Assembly: GCA_039934475.1 (NCBI GenBank)
Contig: JBDTMC010000014.1
Span: forward strand, 1 to 37,742
DNA: 37,742 nucleotides
Direction of reading: 5' to 3'
DNA from: JBDTMC01 sp039934475
GTDB lineage: Bacteria; Acidobacteriota; Terriglobia; Bryobacterales; Bryobacteraceae
Both the position numbers and the translations under genes were made by a program. The notes beneath the pieces were generated by a model that worked only from the letters and a program-made list of their open reading frames with translations, was not told the DNA's origin and made no database searches. Every line of letters begins with the position of its first letter. Positions within the stretch are counted from its first letter, which is position 1. This document shows positions 32,237 to 37,742 of the stretch, one piece after another.

Positions 32237-33085
32237 ATGCCAGTTCATTCAGTCGCCTCCCTCACCGCCTTCCTTGCCGCCGGCTCGTTTCTGGCCGGAC
32301 TGCTTGGCTCGCTCACCGGGCTCGGTGGGGGTGTCGTTCTGATTCCGATGATGACCCTCCTGTTTGGCATCGACATCCGCTACGCTATTGGAGCTTCTCT
32401 GGTCTCCGTGATCGCCACGTCCTCCGGCGCGGCTTCCGCTTACGTACGAGAGGGCTATACGAACGTGCGCCTTGGCATGATTCTCGAGGTGGCCACCAGC
32501 GTCGGCGCCATCGCCGGCGCGGCCATCGCCGTCTACGCCAATACCCGGTTCATCGGTCTCCTCTTCGGCGCAGTATTGCTCCAATCCGCATGGTCAGCCT
32601 TTCAAGGCGCGCATGAAGAATTCGAAACTCACCCTCCGGTAAAGCGGCTCGCCATGTACCTTCGCCTTGATGGAACGTATCCGGTGAACGGGCGCGAGAA
32701 GCGCTACTACGTGCAGAGTTTCCCCAGCGGCTTCGCGTTGATGGGCGTCGCCGGTCTCCTCTCCGGCCTGCTCGGCATCGGCTCTGGCGCCATGAAAGTA
32801 ATCGCTATGGACAGAATCATGAAGATCCCTTTCAAAGTCTCGACCACAACGAGTAACTTCATGATCGGAGTTACCGCGGCCGCTAGCGCGGGAGTTTATC
32901 TGGCGCGCGGCTACATCGAACCGGGTCTCGCGATGCCGGTGATGCTAGGTGTGCTCGCCGGCTCGATGACGGGAGCGCGCATTCTGACAAGAGCCTCCAC
33001 GCCTCTGCTGCGCCGCGTTTTCGGGATCGTCATCGCCTTCCTTGCAGCGCAGATGATTTATAGCGGAATTATGGGAAAACTCTGA
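32237..33085 (+). CDS. TSUP (TauE/SafE) family membrane transporter
   Basis: The 282-residue product is a membrane protein with two homologous halves, each opening with the TSUP motif: FLAGLLGSLTGLGGGVVLIP near residue 18 and GLLSGLLGIGSGAMKV near residue 180. About eight hydrophobic segments are visible, with a polar loop at 130-165 (RLDGTYPVNGREKRYYVQS). The TauE/SafE family exports small sulfur anions such as sulfite or sulfoacetate, or moves organic anions. The substrate is not known here. The stop and the next ATG overlap (TGATG at 33083-33087) with the DUF1634 gene, a frequent partner. Confidence 0.87.
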   Translation: MPVHSVASLTAFLAAGSFLAGLLGSLTGLGGGVVLIPMMTLLFGIDIRYAIGASLVSVIATSSGAASAYVREGYTNVRLGMILEVATSVGAIAGAAIAVYANTRFIGLLFGAVLLQSAWSAFQGAHEEFETHPPVKRLAMYLRLDGTYPVNGREKRYYVQSFPSGFALMGVAGLLSGLLGIGSGAMKVIAMDRIMKIPFKVSTTTSNFMIGVTAAASAGVYLARGYIEPGLAMPVMLGVLAGSMTGARILTRASTPLLRRVFGIVIAFLAAQMIYSGIMGKL

Positions 33086-33453
33086 TGCAGCGCACTCCGC
33101 ATCTGGAATCCGAGCTCTCAACGGTACTCCGCTTCGGGGTGATCCTTGCGGCGATCGTGGTAGCTCTTGGAGGCGCCATTTACTTGGCTCGTCACGCTTT
33201 CGATGTGCCCGACTACGCCTCCTTCCACGCCGAAGTCGCCGACCTCCGCAGTGTCGCCGGCATCTTCCGTGGGCTCGCGACGTTCAGTGGCCGCGGCCTC
33301 ATCCAGTTCGGCCTCTTGCTGCTGATAGCAACACCCATCGTCCGAGTCGCGCTGGCCGGCTTCGTGTTTCTGAGAAACAAGGACTGGCTCTACGTCACCG
33401 TCGCCTGCGTCGTCCTCTCACTCCTACTATTTGGCTTGGTAACAGGCAAGTAG
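33085..33453 (+). CDS. DUF1634 small membrane protein, TSUP partner
   Basis: The 122-residue product has three hydrophobic segments: about 16-36 (FGVILAAIVVALGGAIYLA), 73-95 (FGLLLLIATPIVRVALAGFV) and 98-118. DUF1634 proteins are known to sit next to TSUP permeases and probably form an accessory subunit; no enzymatic motif is seen. It shares one base with the end of the TSUP gene, so translation is coupled. Its stop is only 4 nt from the stop of the convergent GH172 gene, and a 12-bp perfect palindrome (TCACCGCGGTGA, 33458-33469) covers that junction. Confidence 0.82.
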   Translation: MQRTPHLESELSTVLRFGVILAAIVVALGGAIYLARHAFDVPDYASFHAEVADLRSVAGIFRGLATFSGRGLIQFGLLLLIATPIVRVALAGFVFLRNKDWLYVTVACVVLSLLLFGLVTGK

Positions 33454-33457
33454 ACGC

Positions 33458-35374
33458 TCACCGCGGTGACTGTATTTTCGTCTGTGCCGCACTCGCGGGG
33501 TAGCGCAGGCGCGGATTCGCTTTCAGAGCCTCGAGAACGGGAAGGGCCGCTTTGGCGGACGGGCCGATCTCTCCGAACGCGGCGACAACATTGCGCAGCA
33601 CGGCCAGTTCCTCCGCCGGATTGCTTGCCACCTCGATCAAGGCCGGCACCGCGCTGGCAGCCTTCCATCGTCCGAGCGTAACTGCTCCAATCATCCGCAC
33701 ATTCGAGTCCTGGTCCTTTAACGCACGGATGAGTGCGGGGACGGCAGCACCGCCGCTGGCGCCGAGTTCGCGCAGCGCCACCGCGGCCAGCCCTCGCACT
33801 GTAGCGTCGGAATCCTCCAACGCCCTGGACAGAGCCGGAAGCGCTTCGGTTGCCCGCTTTCCCCATTGTCCGAGCGCCCAGGCAGCCGCGGCGCGCACTT
33901 CCGCATCCGAATGGCGCAGTCCGTGGGTCAGTTCGGCCAGGGAACCCGTTCGCTCCAACCCGGCGCGGCGGTAGCGAAGGGCATCAGGCGGCTCAGGGGC
34001 GATACGACCCACTTCGGAGACGATCAGTCCGTTTATCCCAAGCTTGCCATTCTCTATGTCGGTTGGACGGAAGCGGAGCCGGTGCGTCCCTGGCGATAGA
34101 TCCACCCACGCCAGCACCTGTTCCCGCTGGCCCGCCTCCGGCGCATGTCCGTCAACCAAAACGGGACGCGGCCGCTCCGGCTCGTCGTCACGCCCAATGA
34201 TCGCAGTCAATTCGTTGTCGTCGAGCGATACGGAATAGCGGCTGAGCGCGGGCCCGGTAGCATGCCGTAGCAGCAACTCGTAGCGGCCCTCATGATCGAC
34301 GGAGAAGAGCACATCGAGTCCCGGACCGACGCTGATCGAGCGCGCATTACCGTGCGGCAGGCGCCGCGTGCCATAGGGTGGGACGGGCAGACCGGAGGCG
34401 ATACCCCGCTGATACCAGAATGCGACGCTACTGAAGAAGTCAGCGCGTTCGTCGAAGGTTGCTTTCACGCCGCCATCGGCATTCAGAACAAACCCCGCGT
34501 GTTCAAACCCAAAACGAAGGGAGCGGCGGAACGGAATGGGATCGGTGACGTGCCAGCGGTACGCGGTCATGCGAGCGCCGGTGCCCGTCCCTTCGGCCAC
34601 CGTTGTTCCGGAATAGGCGCCCTCAGAGACATGGAGTGCATAGGCATCTCCAAAGTAGTCTTCGGTCCCGGTACCTTGGAGCGATGCCTTCCCGGCGCCA
34701 TCGACAAAGAAGTGCTCGTCGCCTTCGCCAAACCAGCCCGGCTGCGTCTGCACTACGCTGAACACGGTGCCAGCGTAGTGGCCCGAGCCACGAACGTCGA
34801 GCAGTTGATATAACTCGCCGGGCTGGGCCGGCACCGCCTGCTGGTAGAGCGCATGAAAGTAGAGCGTATCCGCGGGCAGCGCCGCCACTTTCTTCCAGTC
34901 CACCTGGTAGTAGAAGCTGTTGGGTCGCCGTGTCCCTTCGTTGGTCACCGTGATGCGGCAGCGGCGGTGGAACGGCATCTGCCAGTAGCTGTTCCGCGAC
35001 CGCCCTGAGGAACTCACTCGCACCATCTGCGAGTTGAGGTTGCGCTCCAGCCCATGGCCGCTGCCGAAGAAATCGCCGAGGGGCACATCCACGCTGGGCG
35101 TCGCGTTGCCGTCGTAGAAGATACGCATGCGGAAGAGGCGTGGCCAGCCGTATTCTGTGTTGGAACCGGTGATCCAGATGTGCGTTACGACGCCCGGTCC
35201 CGTGAGGTCGGCGAGCACGATTGTCTCGCCCGGAATCGGTCTCTTCGCGTCGTCGTTGCTGCGCACGTCGGGGTTCGTACTCGACGTACGGCGGGCCTCG
35301 AAGGTTTGAGGCCGCGTCAGGTCCTGCGCCGCCAGCGGGCAAAGACAGAGTAAAATGACAAAGCTGCGTAACAA
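33458..35374 (-). CDS. Exported GH172/DUF2961 glycosidase fused to HEAT repeats
   Basis: The 638-residue product has a signal peptide (RSFVILLCLCPLAAQ) and a DUF2961 domain over about residues 20-400. Typical phrases are IPGETIVLADLTGPGVVTHI, VDVPLGDFFGSGHGLE, NSYWQMPFHRRCRITVTNEG and the signature LQGTGTEDYFGDAY. This domain defines glycoside hydrolase family 172, whose members act on alpha-D-fructofuranosyl or alpha-D-arabinofuranosyl bonds. From about residue 490 to 625 it carries HEAT-type repeats (AAAWALGQWGKRATEALPAL, AAVALRELGASGGAAVPALI), an unusual addition. The start is a TTG at 35374, as no ATG or GTG fits the signal; no clear ribosome site is present. It is divergent from the DUF362 gene. 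Confidence 0.82.
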   Translation of the reverse strand: MLRSFVILLCLCPLAAQDLTRPQTFEARRTSSTNPDVRSNDDAKRPIPGETIVLADLTGPGVVTHIWITGSNTEYGWPRLFRMRIFYDGNATPSVDVPLGDFFGSGHGLERNLNSQMVRVSSSGRSRNSYWQMPFHRRCRITVTNEGTRRPNSFYYQVDWKKVAALPADTLYFHALYQQAVPAQPGELYQLLDVRGSGHYAGTVFSVVQTQPGWFGEGDEHFFVDGAGKASLQGTGTEDYFGDAYALHVSEGAYSGTTVAEGTGTGARMTAYRWHVTDPIPFRRSLRFGFEHAGFVLNADGGVKATFDERADFFSSVAFWYQRGIASGLPVPPYGTRRLPHGNARSISVGPGLDVLFSVDHEGRYELLLRHATGPALSRYSVSLDDNELTAIIGRDDEPERPRPVLVDGHAPEAGQREQVLAWVDLSPGTHRLRFRPTDIENGKLGINGLIVSEVGRIAPEPPDALRYRRAGLERTGSLAELTHGLRHSDAEVRAAAAWALGQWGKRATEALPALSRALEDSDATVRGLAAVALRELGASGGAAVPALIRALKDQDSNVRMIGAVTLGRWKAASAVPALIEVASNPAEELAVLRNVVAAFGEIGPSAKAALPVLEALKANPRLRYPASAAQTKIQSPR

Positions 35375-35400
35375 CCAAACAGCATAACAGGGAGGTTTGG
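35375..35400. promoter_or_regulatory. Inverted repeat between divergent GH172 and DUF362 genes
   Basis: CCAAAC (35375-35380) and GTTTGG (35395-35400) flank a 14-nt centre containing AGGGAGG, the ribosome site of the DUF362 gene. The two halves are separated by about two helical turns and fill the whole 26-nt space between the two genes, so it could be an operator for both. No regulator gene is near. Confidence 0.25.
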
Positions 35401-36522
35401 ATGCGTCCTCATTTCACCCGCCGTGACGTGCTTAAGGCGGCACTACCGGCGTTCTCGCTTTCGCAACTCGCCCTCTCCGCCCAGGTCTCGTCCAAGGCGG
35501 AGGCGACAAAGCTCGGAATGCCCGGCCTCTTTCGCGGCAGAGTGGTGGAAGTGTCCCATTCCGGCTGCCTGAATGCGGGCAAGTACCAGGCGGAACCGGT
35601 GCAGCAGATGATGCGGGCCGGATTGAACGAGTTGACCGGGGCGGGTGGATGGAACGATTCATGGCGCCTCTTCGCGCAGCCCGGTGACGTGGTGGGCATC
35701 AAGGTAAACCCGGTAGGAGCTCCGGATATCATCTCCGCGCCCGAAGTATTGCGCGAGATCATCGGCGGGTTGAATGCCGCGGGGATCAAGAACCGCGACA
35801 TCGTCGTTTACGACCGCTATCACGATCAGTTCATCAAAGCCGGGTTTCCGCAATGGCTTCCCGATGGCGTGCGATGGATGAGTGCCACGAAGGATTTCGA
35901 CCTGGTGCAGCATGCCATCGAAGGCTATGATCCGGACCATTTCATGGACATCGGCGTGACCTTGCACGGGTACGACGCCACCAACCTTACGGCGCGCCGA
36001 TCCTATGCCGCGAAGTTCATCACGCGGGAGGTCAACAAGCTCATCAACCTCTGCGTCTTGAAGGATCACGGCGCAGCCGGAGTCACGCTCTCACTGAAGA
36101 ATCTCTCTCACGGCCTTGTCAACAACGTGAACCGCAGCCACTCCACAAAGGGTATTAACGTCACCGGCGCGTTCATTCCCTCGGTAGTTTCTTTGCCCGT
36201 CATCCGTAACAAGGCTGTGCTACACATACTCGACGCAGTGAAGGGCCAGTATCAGGGCGGCCCCGGTCCGGTGCCCCAGTTCATCTGGGAGCCGCGCACT
36301 TTGTACTTCGCTACGGACCCCGTCGCGTTGGACCATGTTGGCTGGCGCGCCATCGACGAGAAGCGGCTGGCCGCCGGCTTGAAAATAATCACGGAAGCCG
36401 AACCGGATAAGTACATCGCACGCCGCATTCGCCAGCCCGAGCATATTGAGATTGCGGGTGCGATGGGACTCGGAGAATGGGACTGGGAGAAAACCACGGT
36501 CCGTAAGATCGCCCTTGCGTGA
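35401..36522 (+). CDS. Tat-signal DUF362 family protein
   Basis: The 373-residue product opens with a twin-arginine signal (FTRRDVLKAALPAFSLS) and matches DUF362: VVGIKVNPVGAPDIISAPEV, GIKNRDIVVYDRYHDQ, LINLCVLKDHGAAGVTLSLK and FATDPVALDHVGWRAIDEKR. The domain is common in anaerobes and Acidobacteriota; some members carry ferredoxin domains, but no Cys cluster is visible here. Biochemical function is unknown. It overlaps the sugar-binding lipoprotein gene by one base (TGATG at 36520-36524), so both are made together. Confidence 0.82.
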   Translation: MRPHFTRRDVLKAALPAFSLSQLALSAQVSSKAEATKLGMPGLFRGRVVEVSHSGCLNAGKYQAEPVQQMMRAGLNELTGAGGWNDSWRLFAQPGDVVGIKVNPVGAPDIISAPEVLREIIGGLNAAGIKNRDIVVYDRYHDQFIKAGFPQWLPDGVRWMSATKDFDLVQHAIEGYDPDHFMDIGVTLHGYDATNLTARRSYAAKFITREVNKLINLCVLKDHGAAGVTLSLKNLSHGLVNNVNRSHSTKGINVTGAFIPSVVSLPVIRNKAVLHILDAVKGQYQGGPGPVPQFIWEPRTLYFATDPVALDHVGWRAIDEKRLAAGLKIITEAEPDKYIARRIRQPEHIEIAGAMGLGEWDWEKTTVRKIALA

Positions 36523-37466
36523 TGCTGGGCACGCGCCGCCAGTTACTCCTCGCGCCTCTGCTTACAAGCGCATGCAGCCGCTCTGGGCAGCGCGTCATCG
36601 GGGTTGTGCCCAAGGCCACGTCGCATCTCTTCTTCGTCGCCGTTCATGCCGGCGTCAACCGGGCAGCGGCCGATGCGAACGTAAAAACGCTCTGGAACGG
36701 ACCAAACGACGAAACGGATTACGCGCGCCAGATCCAGGTAGTGGACGCGATGATCGCGCAACGCGTAGATGCCCTCGCGATCTCAGCCACCGACGAACGC
36801 GCGCTGAGCGGCCCGGTGGAGAGGGCTATTCGCAGCGGCATCCCTGTGTCTGTCTTCGATTCCGGCGTCAACGTCGAAGACTACGTTTCGTTCGTAGCCA
36901 CCGACAACCACGGCGCCGGCTGTACCGCGGCGCGCCTGCTGGCCGGCCTGTGCGGAGGCAAGGGCAAGGTGGGCATGGTCATGCAGAAGCCCGGGGGCAC
37001 ATCCACCGTCCTGCGGGAACGCGGCTTCGATGAGACCCTGGCGAAGGAGTTCCCGGGAATCACGGTGGCCGGCCGGCAGTACGGCATGGCCGATGCCGCG
37101 CGATCGCTGGGCGCCGCGGAGAACATCCTGACGGCGAATCCTGACCTCGCCGGCCTCTTCGCTTCCAGCGAGGCGAGTTCCCTCGGATCGATCCAGGCGC
37201 TATCCAGCCGCGGCCGCGCAGGGCGCGTAAAGCTGGTGACCTTCGATACCAGCGACGCCCACATCGAAGCGCTGAAGAACGGAACCATCAACGTAATGCT
37301 GGTGCAGGACGCCTTCCAGATCGGCTACCAAACGGTTCACTCGCTCACCGAACAACTCGCCGGACGCATACCTCCCCGCCGCGTGAACATCCCCGCCCGG
37401 GTCATTCGCAAGGCCGATATGGACAACCCCGATGTGCAGACGCTTTTGAAACCGAAGACCGCCTGA
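36522..37466 (+). CDS. Sugar-type periplasmic binding lipoprotein (RbsB/Peripla_BP_4)
   Basis: The 314-residue product has a lipoprotein-like signal (RRQLLLAPLLTSACSRSG, with TSAC at the cleavage site and a possible twin arginine) and the ribose/LacI-type binding fold. Phrases are IGVVPKATSHLFFVAVHAG, VDAMIAQRVDALAISATDE, VSVFDSGVNVEDYVSFVATD and VKLVTFDTSDAHIEALKNG. It would bind a monosaccharide or similar ligand for an ABC importer, but no permease or ATPase gene is in the window downstream. It ends 2 nt from the convergent hydrolase gene. Confidence 0.85.
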   Translation: MLGTRRQLLLAPLLTSACSRSGQRVIGVVPKATSHLFFVAVHAGVNRAAADANVKTLWNGPNDETDYARQIQVVDAMIAQRVDALAISATDERALSGPVERAIRSGIPVSVFDSGVNVEDYVSFVATDNHGAGCTAARLLAGLCGGKGKVGMVMQKPGGTSTVLRERGFDETLAKEFPGITVAGRQYGMADAARSLGAAENILTANPDLAGLFASSEASSLGSIQALSSRGRAGRVKLVTFDTSDAHIEALKNGTINVMLVQDAFQIGYQTVHSLTEQLAGRIPPRRVNIPARVIRKADMDNPDVQTLLKPKTA

Positions 37467-37468
37467 CC

Positions 37469-37742
37469 TCAGCGAAGCGACGCTATCCTTTGCAGAAATT
37501 CCCGCAACTCCGCCACGTAAGAAACGGCGTTGGCCCAAAGGATTGTGTTGTGGTCCCCATTGGGAAACACTACCAGCCTCTTGTCAGAGCCGCCTCCCCA
37601 CGAATACAACCGATCGGCATGCGACCGAGGGACCAGATGATCGCCTTCTGCGTGCAGAACCAGCAGTGGGCCTGGGTAAGCGCCGAGTTTCGCACGGTGA
37701 TCAAAGTGTTTATTGACCGCAGTGTCGATCAAGGTCGAGGCG
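37469..37742 (-). CDS. Alpha/beta hydrolase, C-terminal part (5' end outside window)
   Basis: About 90 codons are seen, open to the right edge of the window. The phrase GPLLVLHAEGDHLVPRSHAD is the acid-loop of an alpha/beta hydrolase, with the Asp of GDH as the third triad residue. VVFPNGDHNTILW carries the catalytic His. The nucleophile elbow lies beyond the window. It belongs to the group of serine hydrolases and dipeptidyl-peptidase or acyl-transfer enzymes with this ending. The substrate is unknown. Confidence 0.68.
   Translation of the reverse strand, partial: ASTLIDTAVNKHFDHRAKLGAYPGPLLVLHAEGDHLVPRSHADRLYSWGGGSDKRLVVFPNGDHNTILWANAVSYVAELREFLQRIASLR

Noticed and set aside
33458..33469. 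Perfect palindrome TCACCGCGGTGA as a bidirectional terminator
   Set aside because: The palindrome has no loop and no T run, and it may arise from coding constraint at the stop codon; kept only as a note in the DUF1634 entry.
34623..35378. 251-codon minus-strand frame overlapping the 5' part of the GH172 gene
   Set aside because: Arg/Gly/Ala-rich composition typical of an out-of-frame shadow; the GH172 frame has clear motifs.

Overview
The window looks like chromosomal DNA of an Acidobacteriota bacterium of the Solibacter/Bryobacter type (Bryobacterales). The best marker is the exported protein at 11253-12068. It carries the C-terminal domain known from Candidatus Solibacter (TIGR03437 type), seen in its start NAAS-x-PGPLAPNAIASLYG and its late motif GLYQVNLVLP. 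Other signs agree: Tat-exported sugar enzymes, DUF362 and GH172/DUF2961 proteins, signal peptides ending in AQ, and high GC. No tRNA, rRNA, CRISPR array, intact insertion sequence or phage module was seen.

Layout. 1-3326 (+): the 3' end of a glycosyltransferase, a Tat-signal galactonate-dehydratase-like enzyme, and a cytochrome b / molybdopterin oxidoreductase pair. 3336-11174 (-): a ten-gene run read from an exported amidohydrolase through five unrecognised, tightly packed genes (6172-9852) into OsmC, an M23 peptidase, an O-methyltransferase and a cupin. 11253-12921 (+): two exported proteins. 13413-16515 (-): a Spy/LTXXQ-like protein, an orphan Flp pilin, and miaB-bfn-orf99. 16647-24169 (+): a chemosensory operon cheW-mcp-cheA-cheR-cheD-cheY-cheX-cheB, preceded by a sigma-28-like promoter candidate. 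24172-26847 (-): a PEGA-like protein and the glycolytic pair eno-gpmA. 26895-31000: an acyltransferase remnant, an exported protein, a scrambled MFS transporter gene and an exported serine hydrolase. 30998-33453 (+): glgC and a TSUP/DUF1634 transporter pair. 33458-37742: a GH172-HEAT fusion, a Tat DUF362 protein, a sugar-binding lipoprotein and a partial hydrolase.

How the parts work together. The che operon holds a complete signalling set: receptor, coupling protein, kinase, methyltransferase, methylesterase, deamidase, response regulator and phosphatase. In this sequence cheA is broken by one extra A in an A4 run at 20209-20212, inside the ATPase domain. The MFS gene is open from end to end, but a TM3-TM4 block lies in another frame and is followed by non-homologous DNA, so the product is very probably non-functional.

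The best candidate for an undescribed system is the five-gene block 6172-9852. Its genes overlap or sit within 10 nt of each other. At least four products seem to share a helix followed by a beta-rich segment, and the two largest also appear related at their C-termini. None was recognised as a known enzyme. All functional statements rest on reading motifs by eye; no database search was possible.
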